This document shows, one piece after another, positions 23,341 through 33,351 of a DNA stretch of 64,000 bases. Position 1 is the stretch's first letter. Every line of letters begins with the position of its first letter. Where the stretch lies: NCBI RefSeq assembly GCF_002095395.1, contig NZ_MJEI01000097.1:62001-126000 (forward strand), written 5' to 3'. Under the pieces are notes generated by a model, which searched no databases, was not told the origin of the DNA, and worked only from the letters and a program-made list of their open reading frames with translations. A program made the translations under genes and the position numbers. Source of the DNA: Williamsia sp. 1135. GTDB taxonomy: Bacteria > Actinomycetota > Actinomycetes > Mycobacteriales > Mycobacteriaceae.

Positions 23341-24762
23341 TCAGTCCAGCGACTCCAGCAACTGCAGCCAGACCTCGCTGACGGTCGGGTACGAGGGCAC
23401 CGCATGCCGCAGGACGCTGGTGGGCACTTTGCCGACGATCGCGATGGTCGCGGCATGCACCAGCTCATCGACCTCGGGACCCACAAAGGTCGCTCCGACG
23501 ATCGTGTCGGTGGCCTTGTCGATGACCAGTCGGGCCCGGCCCTGGGCATCGTCACGGAGCAACCCGAATCCGGCGACGCCGGACAACTCCACGTCGGCGA
23601 TCGTGATGTCGAGGCCTTTGTCCCCGGCCTCCTTCTTCGTCAGCCCGACACTGGCGACCTGCGGGTCGGTGAAGACCACCTGGGGAACCGGGACGTCATC
23701 AGGGACAACGGGTTCGGGTCTGCCTTCGGCGCGAGCTGCGATCAGATGCCCGACCTTGCGGGCCTGGTACTTGCCCCAGTGGGTCAGCGCCGGGCCGCCG
23801 GAGGCGTCGCCGACCGCATACAGCCAGGACGCGCCCTCGTCGACGGCGTCGAGTCCGACGCCATCGCGGGCCGGGCGACGCCCGGTGGCGACGAGGACCT
23901 CGTCAGCGGTGAACTCCTCGCCGCCGGCGACCACGGTCACCTGATCGCCATGGATGCGGCCGATCCCGGTGTCATCGGCGACCGGACGCCGCACCTCGGT
24001 CACATCGACCTTCTGTCGGACCTCGATTCCGCTGTCAGCCAGCGCCTTTGCCACCAACTTCCCGGCGAAGGGTTCGGATTTACCGAGGAGTGTCCCTCGC
24101 GAGAGCAGCGTCACGGCGCTACCGAGCGCAGACATCCAGGTCGCGGCCTCGCACGCGACCACCCCGCCGCCGACGACGATGAGCGACGCCGGGATCTCTC
24201 GCACCCCGGTGGCGTCGCGCGACGACCACGGCTGGGTGCCGGCGAAGACATCGGGGATCACCGGGGTACTACCGGTGGCCACGATGACCGCCTGCCGAGC
24301 GCGGATCGTACGGCCGGTGCCACCGTTGTCGACGACGACGGTCTTCTCCCCCGTGATCACACCGTGGCCCCGGATGACGTCGATGCCGATGCCGCCCGCC
24401 CACTTCACCTGGCCGCCGTCCTCGTACTGCTTCACCCAGGCGTCGCGTCGCCGCAGGAGTTCTTCGGGCAGTAGTTTCTTCGCGACCTTGATCCCGTCGA
24501 GATTGCGGGCGCCGGCATGGACTTCGATGGGCCGGAGCAGCGCCTTGCTCGGCATGCATGCCCAGTAGGAGCACTCCCCGCCGAGCAGTTCGTGTTCGAT
24601 GATCGCGGCGGTCCGGTCCGATCCGGCGATGGCGTATTGGGCGGCGACCTCGCCTGCCGGCCCCCCACCGATCACGAGTACGTCGTACTCGTCCCCCGAT
24701 TTCTCATCATCGAGTCCTGCGATTTCTTCTCTCGGCGTCGACGCGCTTGCAGCAGCCATCAC
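23341..24762 (-). CDS. FAD-dependent pyridine nucleotide-disulfide oxidoreductase
   Basis: 473 residues of the mercuric reductase/dihydrolipoamide dehydrogenase group. FAD motif VLVIGGGPAGEVAAQYA (residues 29-45), redox-active pair in CSYWACMPSKALL (C64, C69; spacing CX4C), NAD(P) motif LIVVGGGVVACEAATWM and second FAD motif WLYAVGDASGGPALTHWGKY. The C-terminal dimer region ends HAVPSYPTVSEVWLQLLESL. Substrate unknown; there is no lipoyl enzyme or mer gene beside it. Start ATG 24762; MM choice is trivial. Confidence 0.85.
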   Translation of the reverse strand: MMAAASASTPREEIAGLDDEKSGDEYDVLVIGGGPAGEVAAQYAIAGSDRTAAIIEHELLGGECSYWACMPSKALLRPIEVHAGARNLDGIKVAKKLLPEELLRRRDAWVKQYEDGGQVKWAGGIGIDVIRGHGVITGEKTVVVDNGGTGRTIRARQAVIVATGSTPVIPDVFAGTQPWSSRDATGVREIPASLIVVGGGVVACEAATWMSALGSAVTLLSRGTLLGKSEPFAGKLVAKALADSGIEVRQKVDVTEVRRPVADDTGIGRIHGDQVTVVAGGEEFTADEVLVATGRRPARDGVGLDAVDEGASWLYAVGDASGGPALTHWGKYQARKVGHLIAARAEGRPEPVVPDDVPVPQVVFTDPQVASVGLTKKEAGDKGLDITIADVELSGVAGFGLLRDDAQGRARLVIDKATDTIVGATFVGPEVDELVHAATIAIVGKVPTSVLRHAVPSYPTVSEVWLQLLESLD

Positions 24763-24804
24763 CCCACCCTGCCATTGCCGGTGAGGAGGTTCCAGTCTTG
24801 CGGG

Positions 24805-25659
24805 CTATGACTTTTCAGGTGTTAGGTTTTCCGGTTCGAACTTGTGGGGTGTGCGGATCGCGGAATGTCGGGCCAGCTCGATCACCGCGACGACCATGAC
24901 CGCGAGGACCACACAGACGATTCCGGCCTCCCACATCGTGACGTAGATCCGTTCGGACAGCAGCGCGATGCCCAGGACCATCGCGACGGCCGGTTCCATC
25001 ACCGTCATGGCGGGGAACGAGGTCTGCAGATCCCCGGATCCGAAACCGCGCTGCTGCGCATAGATCCCCGCTCCGATGACCACCACCAGCAGATAGATCT
25101 CCGGTTGCACCACCACGGTCGCCGAGTTCTCGACCCCCTGATTGATGACGGTCTTGATGAGGAGCGCCGAGATCCCGAACAGCGCGCCCGCGGTGAGCCC
25201 GTAGAAGAGAGCCCGGAAATGGCTGGTGCAACTCTCGGCCGCGACGACCAGCCCGATGAGGCAGATGAGGACCGCGGCAATCGTCACCACGGAGACGAAT
25301 TGCCCTGGCCTGTGGTCGGATGAGCGCGGGGAGGCCAAGCAGAGGAACAACGCGACGCAGGCCGTGAGGGCGCCACCCCAGGCCCATTCGATCCGAGTCG
25401 GGCGTCGGTGGTCGAACCAGGCTTCCAGGGGCAGTGCGAACAGCACCGCGAGGACGAGCAGCGGTTGCACCAGCAAGATCGACCCGAGACCGAGCGCCGC
25501 CGCCTGGACACCGAACCCGGACACGGCCAGACCGGCTCCGAGCCACCAGCCAGGCGTGATGGCCCCGCTGGCCGCGGACGCGCGTTGCCGCAGGACGGTT
25601 CCGATTGCGATGAGGCAGGCGGCGGCAACCGCGAGCACCGCCGGGACGATGGTGTGCAT
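24805..25659 (-). CDS. DMT-superfamily-like membrane transporter
   Basis: 284 residues from ATG 25659 (MHTIVPAVLAVAAACLIAIG), with about nine hydrophobic segments. Conserved motifs include GLGSILLVQPLLVLAVLFAL and the late TSFPAMTVMEPAVAMVLGIA. This is the EamA/NIPA-like fold of small-molecule or cation transporters. The next gene is a clear paralogue and the two are 7 bp apart. Substrate unknown; a heterodimer is possible. Confidence 0.75.
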   Translation of the reverse strand: MHTIVPAVLAVAAACLIAIGTVLRQRASAASGAITPGWWLGAGLAVSGFGVQAAALGLGSILLVQPLLVLAVLFALPLEAWFDHRRPTRIEWAWGGALTACVALFLCLASPRSSDHRPGQFVSVVTIAAVLICLIGLVVAAESCTSHFRALFYGLTAGALFGISALLIKTVINQGVENSATVVVQPEIYLLVVVIGAGIYAQQRGFGSGDLQTSFPAMTVMEPAVAMVLGIALLSERIYVTMWEAGIVCVVLAVMVVAVIELARHSAIRTPHKFEPENLTPEKS

Positions 25660-25666
25660 TGGGTCG

Positions 25667-26548
25667 CTAGTGGTCCGTCGGCCCCATGGCACTGCCCCCT
25701 GGTGCGGGCGCGGGTCTCTTCATGACCTCGAACTCGGTCTCACGCTCGGCGGCATGCCTGGCCAAGACGAACACCGCCCGCAGCATGAACACCAGCGAGA
25801 TGCCCGCGATGACCCCTTCGATCCAGTAGACGTCGACCCGCTCGCCGAGCAGCACCACGCCGAGCGACATCGCCACAGCAGGCTCCCAGACGGTCATCGC
25901 AGGGAACGACGTCTGCAGGTCGTGCGCCGCGAAGGCCAATTGCTGCGTGACAACGGAGGCACTCGCCACCAGCACGATCAGATAGATCTCTGGGTGGACC
26001 AGAATCTCGACGAAGCCGTCACCGAGCTGGGTCACCACACCTTTGAGGAGGAACGCCTGGACGCCGGTCAGCAAACCGGATGCCGAGCCGAACAGCAACG
26101 CGCGATGGTGCGGGGACACCAGCCTGGCCGCGATCACCAGTCCCGCGAGTACCGCGATGACCACGACGATCGTGCCGGCGAGAACACCTGCCGACACGTT
26201 GTGTTTGCCGGGACTGGGCGCGGCGATCACCACGAACGCGGCGATGCAGATCGTCAGGATGATGCCCCACTTCCACTCGTGGAAGTTCAGGCGGCGATGG
26301 TCGAGGTAGGCCTCCATCGGCAAGGCGAACAGCACCGACAAGACGATCAGCGGTTGCACCAGGAGCAAGGAACCGAACCCGAGCGCGACGGCCTGCAGAG
26401 CAAATCCGGCGGCAGCGATGAGAACACCCAGCCACCACCGTTTGGTGATGCCCCCCGACGAAGTCGACGATCGTTGACGCACGAGTGTTCCACAGGCGAC
26501 GAGCAGCGCTGACAGCGTCGCCAGTAGCGCTGGGAGGAACAAGTGCAC
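25667..26548 (-). CDS. DMT-superfamily-like membrane transporter, paralogue
   Basis: 293 residues with the same motifs as its neighbour: GFGSLLLVQPLIVLSVLFAL and TSFPAMTVWEPAVAMSLGVV. It has nine or so membrane segments and a charged C-terminal tail. It is upstream in the two-gene operon and lies 176 bp from the divergent phosphoketolase. Tandem duplication is clear from the shared landmarks. Function unknown. Confidence 0.75.
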   Translation of the reverse strand: MHLFLPALLATLSALLVACGTLVRQRSSTSSGGITKRWWLGVLIAAAGFALQAVALGFGSLLLVQPLIVLSVLFALPMEAYLDHRRLNFHEWKWGIILTICIAAFVVIAAPSPGKHNVSAGVLAGTIVVVIAVLAGLVIAARLVSPHHRALLFGSASGLLTGVQAFLLKGVVTQLGDGFVEILVHPEIYLIVLVASASVVTQQLAFAAHDLQTSFPAMTVWEPAVAMSLGVVLLGERVDVYWIEGVIAGISLVFMLRAVFVLARHAAERETEFEVMKRPAPAPGGSAMGPTDH

Positions 26549-26724
26549 TCAGGCGACGATACTTGGATGTCCTTGGAGAAACCTGGCTGTCGCCGGGCCG
26601 TGTGAGCGAATAGGCGGTGGCGGGAGGGCGAAAACCCGGCATTGGGTACTCGTGCCCTGGCGCGCACCGCGGCGATGCCGCGATAATCAACACTGCCCTG
26701 CTCGCACGACGAAAGTTGTTGCAT

Positions 26725-29109
26725 ATGACGTTGGCCGATTACACCGACTCCGAACTCGAACTCGATCTGCGGTGGTGGGCCGCGGCAAACTATCTGACGG
26801 TCGCCCAGATCTATCTGCAGGACAATGTGTTGCTCCGCGAACCACTCGCTGTCGAGCACATCAAGCCACGATTGTTGGGCCACTGGGGCACGAGCCCCGG
26901 ATTGTCGATGATCTACACGTTGCTCAACCGGCACATCCGCGACACCGGGACCAAGTGGCTCTACGTGACCGGTCCGGGCCACGGCGGACCGGCACTGGTC
27001 GCCGCGACATATCTCGAAGGCACCTACAGCGAGGTCTATCCGCACATCTCCGGTGACTCGGCGGGGCTCAAGGCCCTGTGCCGGCAGTTCTCGACGCCCG
27101 GCGGCATCCCGAGTCACGTCAGTGTGCAGACCCCCGGTTCGATCCACGAGGGTGGCGAACTCGGTTACGCCCTCATCCACGCGGCGGGTGCCGCTTTCGA
27201 CAATCCCGAACTGGTCGTCGCCTGCGTCGTCGGGGACGGTGAGGCGGAGACCGGACCGCTGTCGGGATCGTGGAAGATCCCGGCGTTCCTCAACCCCGCC
27301 CGTGACGGTGCCGTCCTGCCGATCCTGCATCTCAACGGCGCGAAGATCGCGAGCCCGACGGTCCTCGGCCGCACGAGTGACCGCGACATCGAGTCGTACC
27401 TGTCGGGTCAGGGATGGGCACCGATCTTCGTGGAGGGCGATGACCCGAACGAGGTCTTCCCCGCCCTGGCGGCCGCGCTCACTGCGGCCCACCAGAAGAT
27501 CGCGGACATTCAGGGCGCAGCCCGTGCCGGTGAATCGATTGGCGAGAAGTGGCCGGCGATCGTGCTGCGGACGCCCAAGGGCTGGACCGGACCCCACGAA
27601 GTCGACGGCAAGCTGATCGAAGGCACCCATTGGAGTCATCAGGTTCCGCTGTCCGGGGTGCGCGAGAACCCGGAGCACCTGACGCTGCTCGAGGAGTGGC
27701 TGCAGAAGTATCGGCCCGACGACCTCTTCGACGACAACGGCACCTTCTCCAAGGAACTCGCCGAGCTTGCCCCGGACGGCGATCTGCGGATGGGGTCGAC
27801 GCCGTACGCCAACGGCGGCCGCAATCTGGTGCCGCTGAAGATCCCGGCGCTGGAGTCGTACGCGCTCGAGATCGAGGCCCCTGGCGCGCTGGCGTATGAG
27901 ACGACGAAGGTCCTCGGCGAACTCATGCGCGACATCTACAAACAGAACTCGGACGACCTGCACGGCGGCAACTTCCGGTTGTTCTCCCCGGACGAGACCG
28001 CGTCGAACCGGCTGCAGGCCGTCTTCGAGGTGACAGACCGGTGCTGGCAACTGCCGCGTACCGAGAACGACGACGGCCTGTCACCCGAAGGCCGGGTCAT
28101 GGAGGTCCTCAGTGAGCACCTCTGTCAGGGCTGGCTCGAGGGATATCTCCTGACCGGCCGCCACGGCATGTTCGCCACATACGAGGCGTTCGCGATGGTC
28201 AGTGTCTCGATGCTGGTGCAGCACGCGAAATGGCTGCAGCACGCGGTCGCATTGCCGTGGCGCGAACCCGTCGCCTCCCTGAACGTGCTCCTCACCAGCA
28301 CCTGCTGGCGCAACGACCACAACGGGTTCAGCCATCAGGGTCCTGGCATGATCGACGCCGTCATCCCGCTCTCGCCCGAGGTGGTCAGGGTCTGGCTGCC
28401 GCCGGACTCCAACACGCTGCTCTCGGTCGCCGACCACTGCTTCCGAAGTCGCGATCACGTGAATGTGCTTGTGGTGGACAAGCAATCGCATCCTCAGTAC
28501 CTGACCCTCGAACAGGCCAACGAGCACTGTGCCGCGGGGGTGTCGATCTGGGAGTGGGCCGGAACGGAGAACCCGACCCCGGTGGGCGCCGAGGAGGAGC
28601 CCGACATCGTGCTCGCCGCGGCGGGCGACGTCCCGACAGAGGAGACTCTTGCGGCAGCACATCTGTTGCGGGAGTGGGTGCCGTGGTTGCGGGTCCGCGT
28701 CGTCAACGTCGTGGATCTGATGGTGCTGTTGCCGCAGAACGATCACCCACACGGGCTGCCCGAGCTGCAGTTCGTCGATCTGTTCACCGCCGACACCGAT
28801 GTCGTCTTCGCTTTCCACGGCTATCCCCGCGCCGTACACCAGCAGTTGCACGGACGCACCAATCCCGAGCGTTTCCATGTGCGCGGGTTCAGCGAACAGG
28901 GCACCACCACAACCGCTTTCGACATGGTGGTCCTCAACAAGATGAGCCGCTACCACCTGGTGCTCGAAGCACTGCGACGCAGCAGACGAGTGCCCGAGAA
29001 GAGCGGCGAACTGGCCGAGTTCTGCCAGTCGCAACTGCGCAGGCATCACGACTACGTCCGGGAACACTTCGAGGACATGCCGGAGATCCGAGAGTGGAAG
29101 TGGTCCTAG
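26725..29109 (+). CDS. xfp: phosphoketolase
   Basis: 794 residues, normal for Xfp. ThDP-dependent cleavage of xylulose 5-phosphate (and often fructose 6-phosphate) gives acetyl phosphate. N-terminal Xfp domain: LRWWAAANYLTVAQIYLQ, VTGPGHGGPALVAATYLEG. ThDP/Mg site: VVGDGEAETGPLSGSWK. Later WRNDHNGFSHQGPGMID and the C-terminal domain ending RHHDYVREHFEDMPEIREW. Start ATG 26725; codons back to 26617 look non-coding. No acetate kinase gene is adjacent. Confidence 0.95.
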   Translation: MTLADYTDSELELDLRWWAAANYLTVAQIYLQDNVLLREPLAVEHIKPRLLGHWGTSPGLSMIYTLLNRHIRDTGTKWLYVTGPGHGGPALVAATYLEGTYSEVYPHISGDSAGLKALCRQFSTPGGIPSHVSVQTPGSIHEGGELGYALIHAAGAAFDNPELVVACVVGDGEAETGPLSGSWKIPAFLNPARDGAVLPILHLNGAKIASPTVLGRTSDRDIESYLSGQGWAPIFVEGDDPNEVFPALAAALTAAHQKIADIQGAARAGESIGEKWPAIVLRTPKGWTGPHEVDGKLIEGTHWSHQVPLSGVRENPEHLTLLEEWLQKYRPDDLFDDNGTFSKELAELAPDGDLRMGSTPYANGGRNLVPLKIPALESYALEIEAPGALAYETTKVLGELMRDIYKQNSDDLHGGNFRLFSPDETASNRLQAVFEVTDRCWQLPRTENDDGLSPEGRVMEVLSEHLCQGWLEGYLLTGRHGMFATYEAFAMVSVSMLVQHAKWLQHAVALPWREPVASLNVLLTSTCWRNDHNGFSHQGPGMIDAVIPLSPEVVRVWLPPDSNTLLSVADHCFRSRDHVNVLVVDKQSHPQYLTLEQANEHCAAGVSIWEWAGTENPTPVGAEEEPDIVLAAAGDVPTEETLAAAHLLREWVPWLRVRVVNVVDLMVLLPQNDHPHGLPELQFVDLFTADTDVVFAFHGYPRAVHQQLHGRTNPERFHVRGFSEQGTTTTAFDMVVLNKMSRYHLVLEALRRSRRVPEKSGELAEFCQSQLRRHHDYVREHFEDMPEIREWKWS

Positions 29110-29236
29110 CGGCACCGGGTCTGATCCCGACGACGGCCGCCCGACCACCAATGGTCGGGTTCGCCGCGAAACCAGATCCGCCGGTGCTCGGCGCGTCTGC
29201 TGGTCCTCGCCCTCCAGGTCAGGCACTCTGGGTCAG

Positions 29237-29551
29237 GTGAGTGGTCTTACCGCATCGGCACAGTCGGCGCTGGCTGACGACCTGGAGCGACTGATGACGC
29301 TGCGCCGCGACCAGATCGAATGGGCGTGCGCCGACTCCACAGCACTGATCGAGCTCGTCGGCTTCGGCATGGACGAGGTGGTGGAGCTCCGCGAGCTCGC
29401 CGAACACGAATGGGATCGCGGCAACGCCGAGATCGCGCAGCATCTGGAGCAGGAAGCGTCGGCCTGGGGCCATACCGTCCGACTACTGCGCGCAGCCCTT
29501 GCCGCTGCGGGTATCGAGGAGCACACCGGACGGCACCGGCGCGCATCGTGA
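29237..29551 (+). CDS. hypothetical protein
   Basis: 104 residues from GTG 29237. Predicted all-helical and acidic: ADDLERLMTLRRDQIEWA, ELVGFGMDEVVELRELAEHE and IAQHLEQEASAWGHTVRLLR. No signal peptide or membrane segment. It ends 13 bp before the LysR gene on the same strand, so it may be co-transcribed. I do not recognise the family. Confidence 0.5.
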   Translation: MSGLTASAQSALADDLERLMTLRRDQIEWACADSTALIELVGFGMDEVVELRELAEHEWDRGNAEIAQHLEQEASAWGHTVRLLRAALAAAGIEEHTGRHRRAS

Positions 29552-29564
29552 CCTCCGGCCACTG

Positions 29565-30443
29565 ATGGATCTGCTCCGACATCTGAGGTTCTTTGTTGCC
29601 GTCGCCGATGAAGGGCATTTCGGTAACGCCGCGGTCAGGTTGGAGATGACTCAGCCTCCGGTCTCGCAGGGTCTGCGCCGGCTGGAGCGCCATCTGGGGG
29701 TCGACCTGATCCGCCGTGCGCCGCAGGGTGCCGAACTGACCGCGGCCGGGCGCGAACTGCTGCCCCGTGCGAGAGTCCTGATCGACGACGCCGACCGATT
29801 CACCGGCGAGGCACGTCGCCTGCGCGAGCACGCAGACGTGCTGCGGTGCGGGCTCCCGCCTGACCTCGATCCGTCGATCGCAGCACAGTGTGCGGCGGCA
29901 CTTGCCGGTCTCGGCTCCGACCGGCGGCATCGGATCAGTGTGGCGCCCGTGGTCGATCTCGTCGACGATGTACGCAAGGGGTTACTCGACCTCGCGATAG
30001 TCGAACACCCCTGCGTGCGTGATGGTCTCGAGAGCGGTCCGGTGGCTCGGATCGATCGCACCTTCCTGGTGCCCGCCGGTCATCCGGTCGCGGCGGCGAA
30101 GCGGCCGACTGTTCGTATGTTGCAGGGATTGGCGTTGGCGCACTCGCCGCGCGCCGCGAATCCACCCGCATTCGATCTACTGGTCGACACCCTCCACGTC
30201 CGGGGTCTGGACCCGGCGATACTGCCGGTGCGGGCGCCGGGCGAGTTGGTGGCTGCCGTGGCCGGCGGCGAAGCGTTCGCCGTGGCGCCGGCACCGGGGC
30301 ACCTGGGCCTCGTCACGGGAATCGAGACGGTCTCGATGATTTCCGACGACGTGCCACTGCGGTTGTTGGTGATTCGCCGACCCGAGGCGCCGAGGCCACC
30401 GATCGACATCCTCGAATCGGCATTGTGGAAGCTTTCCCGATGA
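29565..30443 (+). CDS. LysR-family transcriptional regulator
   Basis: 292 residues. The N-terminal winged helix is standard: LRHLRFFVAVADEGHFGNAA, RLEMTQPPVSQGLRRLERHL, GVDLIRRAPQGAELTAAGREL. The effector domain follows. Start ATG 29565; its stop overlaps the serine hydrolase start (ATGA). This linked arrangement differs from AmpR-AmpC, where the genes are divergent, but still suggests that it controls the hydrolase. Confidence 0.88.
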   Translation: MDLLRHLRFFVAVADEGHFGNAAVRLEMTQPPVSQGLRRLERHLGVDLIRRAPQGAELTAAGRELLPRARVLIDDADRFTGEARRLREHADVLRCGLPPDLDPSIAAQCAAALAGLGSDRRHRISVAPVVDLVDDVRKGLLDLAIVEHPCVRDGLESGPVARIDRTFLVPAGHPVAAAKRPTVRMLQGLALAHSPRAANPPAFDLLVDTLHVRGLDPAILPVRAPGELVAAVAGGEAFAVAPAPGHLGLVTGIETVSMISDDVPLRLLVIRRPEAPRPPIDILESALWKLSR

Positions 30444-31354
30444 CGGTCGGACATCCTGGCAGCGCGGTCGGGCAACGGCTTCGGGAGATCTTCGCTGACG
30501 CCGGGTGCGCCGCCTGGCTGCACGCCCGCACCATCGGGCGCACGCCGGAACGCGAGTTCGGTTGGTACGCCGATGACCCTGTGGTGATGGCATCGGTGTA
30601 CAAACTCCCGTTGCTTGCGGCCCTGTGCGTACGCGCCGACCGCCGCGACATCAACCTGCGCGACACGGTCACGGTCGATCCCAGAGAGTGCGCGGAAGGA
30701 CCGACAGGCATTGCCACCCTGCATGATCCGATCACCTTGAGCTGGCGCGACCTGGCCGTGCAGATGATGGTCGTCTCCGACAACGCAGCAGCTGATGTAA
30801 TCCTCGCAGAGGTCGGACTCGGCGGTGTTCGCGAAATCCTGGACGGTGCGGGATTGCACTCCACACATGTGGTCGCCGGTATGGCGCAGGTACAGCAGCA
30901 GCTTCTTTCCGACACCGGGTCGAGTACTGTCGCCGAGGCCTTCGCTGCGCTCGCCGACGTCGACCGGACCGGAACGATCAGCGCCTACGATCCCGCCTTG
31001 ACCGGCGCCACCACCGCTCGGGAGGCAACCTGCCTACTCGATCTGATCTGGACCGATCGCGTCGCCTCGGCCGGCAGTTGCGACTTCATCCGGACCACGA
31101 TGCGCAAACAGGCGTGGAAGCAGCGGATCTCATCTGGATTCCCGCTCGGAATCGCCACGGTGGCAGGCAAGACCGGGACCCTCGGAGCGATTCGCAACGA
31201 GGTCGCCGTCGTCGAATACCCGGGCGAACACCCGGTCGCCGTCGCCGTGTTCACCCATGCCGCGCGATCGGAGCTGTCGCTACCGACGGTGGAAGCGGCG
31301 ATCGGTCAGGCAGCGCGCGTCGCTGTGAACGAGGTGCGCAGCGCGAAGGGCTGA
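30440..31354 (+). CDS. class A beta-lactamase-like serine hydrolase
   Basis: 304 residues with the penicillin-recognising landmarks SVYK (S52, K55), SDN (113-115) and KTG (244-246). The ExxLN omega-loop motif that gives class A beta-lactamases their general-base Glu is not visible between SDN and KTG. No signal peptide is seen, so it may be cytoplasmic or start elsewhere. It could be a beta-lactamase relative, an esterase or a peptidase. It is translationally coupled to the LysR gene. Confidence 0.75.
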   Translation: MTVGHPGSAVGQRLREIFADAGCAAWLHARTIGRTPEREFGWYADDPVVMASVYKLPLLAALCVRADRRDINLRDTVTVDPRECAEGPTGIATLHDPITLSWRDLAVQMMVVSDNAAADVILAEVGLGGVREILDGAGLHSTHVVAGMAQVQQQLLSDTGSSTVAEAFAALADVDRTGTISAYDPALTGATTAREATCLLDLIWTDRVASAGSCDFIRTTMRKQAWKQRISSGFPLGIATVAGKTGTLGAIRNEVAVVEYPGEHPVAVAVFTHAARSELSLPTVEAAIGQAARVAVNEVRSAKG

Positions 31355-31469
31355 GACGGACTTTGCGCCCTGTGCAGGTCGTCTCAGCTGTGCCGATAGC
31401 GAAACGCTATCGGCAGTCAGGGTGTCGTCGGTTGTCCCGGACGAGGCGCGCTGGTTGAGTTCGCGAGCG

Positions 31470-33262
31470 ATGAGAAACGTCGAGCGCACTCGGTTCCCGA
31501 CAACCGTTCTGCTGATGGTCCTGGCGCTGCTGGGCACAGGTTGCGCCGCGCTGGGTGATGACCCGAAGGACCCCTTCGGTGCTTTCGCCTCGGCGCTGAC
31601 CTCCGGCGACGCGAACAAGGCAGCCGAACACACCACTGATCCTGCGGCGGCGGACGAGGCGATCAGCGACATGTTCACCTACCTCGGCGAATCCGCCGAG
31701 GTACGGGTGAGCGCCCGGGACGTGGACGACGACAACGGTGCAGGACAGCTGACGATGTCCTGGACGCTCGGTGAGGGCAGAGAACTCGAATACCAGACCA
31801 GCGGGCGCGCCGTCGACACCGACGACGGATGGCGCCTCGAATGGTCCCCGACCCTGCTGCACGACAACCTCGCGGCGGGAACGCACTTCCAGTACTCGGA
31901 CGACAGGAATCTGCTGACCCCCGTGGTCGACCGCGGCGGCGCAGACCTGATGACCTGGCAGACCGTCGGTGTGATCACCCTTCGCCGAGCGGACCTGCCG
32001 GAGGGATCAGCCGCGCTCGCCCCTGTTCTCGCCGCCATCGATCCCGCCATCACAGACGCATCGATCCGAACTGCGGCCACGCAGCAGCAGGGCGACACCA
32101 TCGCCGTCGCGACCTTGCGCGAACGCGACCTCGACCGAGTGCGGACGCGCCTCGAGTCGATCAAAGGCGTTACCGTCGAGGAGCAGGGAAAGCTCCTCAC
32201 CGCCGACAGGGCGTTGAAGTCGCCTGTGTTCGCCGGTGTCGACGAGGCCTGGAACGACCGCGTCTCGCAAGGTGCCGGCTGGTCTGTCAGCATCGTCGAC
32301 ACCGACGGGAATCCCGTTGACCAGCTCACCTCGGTTGCGGCGCAGCCCACCGACCCGCTACAGCTGACCCTGGACCGGCGACTGCAACTGCTGGCCCAGC
32401 AGGCCGTTGCGGCACAGAGCAAACCGGCCGTGTTCGTGGCGATGTCCACGTCCACCGGAGGACTACTCGCGGTGGCACAGAACGGCGCCGCAGACCGTGA
32501 TGGCGCCATCGCCCTCAGTGGTCTCTACCCGCCCGGCTCGACCTTCAAGACGATCACCACCGCGGCAGCGCTGTCGTCGGGCACCGCTACGCCCGACACC
32601 GTCCTGCCCTGCCCCGGCCGCGCCACCATCGAGGGCCGGACCATACCCAACGAGGACGACTTCGACCTCGGCAAGGTCCCCCTGTCGACGGCGTTCGCCC
32701 GGTCCTGCAACACCACGATGGCCGCGCTGTCGAACCGGCTCGGTCCGGATGCACTCCCGGCCGCGGCGCAGCAGTTGGGCATCGGCGTGGATTTCGTGGT
32801 CCCGGGGATCGTCACCGTGACCGGGGCGGTGCCCAGTGCGGACAGTCCGGCTCTACGGGTGGAGAACGGTATCGGGCAGGGCAGCGTCACGGCGTCACCA
32901 TTCGGGATGGCCGTGGCCGAGGCCAGTCTGGGGCACGGCTCCATGGTGTTGCCGAGCCTGATCGTCGGCGAGCAGACCACGGCGGACAAGACGCCGGAAC
33001 CTCTTGATCCACGGGTGGTCGGCCAGTTGCGGGCGATGATGCGGCAAACGGTCACCTCGGGAACCGCGAGCGCACTCGGAGACATCGGTGGTCTCGGCGG
33101 CAAGACCGGGACCGCCGAGTACGGCGACAACGGCGATGCGCACGGATGGTTCCCGGCATCTCCGGTGACATCGCCTTCGCATCCCTCGTCGTCGGGGGCG
33201 GCAGCTCGCAGCCGGCCGTCGAAGTCGCCGGCGACTTCCTCCGAACGACAGACGACGGTTAG
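31470..33262 (+). CDS. penicillin-binding lipoprotein, PbpA/Rv2864c-like, with a C-terminal frameshift
   Basis: Signal peptide RFPTTVLLMVLALLGTGC (lipobox cysteine 25), an NTF2-like MecA-type N-terminal domain, then a transpeptidase domain with STFK (S357), SCN (S412) and KTG (K545). It should cross-link peptidoglycan outside the membrane. After HGWF the frame is lost at about 33153: the expected GISGDIAFASLVVGGGSSQP lies in another frame and ends at TAG 33260-33262. One base is missing in a C run. Read uncorrected, the frame runs into sixA. The transpeptidase motifs all lie before the lesion, so activity might survive. Confidence 0.8.
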
Positions 33263-33351
33263 GCCGGCACTTCCGTTCGCGGAGATCCCGATCGCGATGC
33301 TTGGTGGCGATGCTTTGGTGGCGTCACCGGCGTACGACTACCGTCGAAGCT

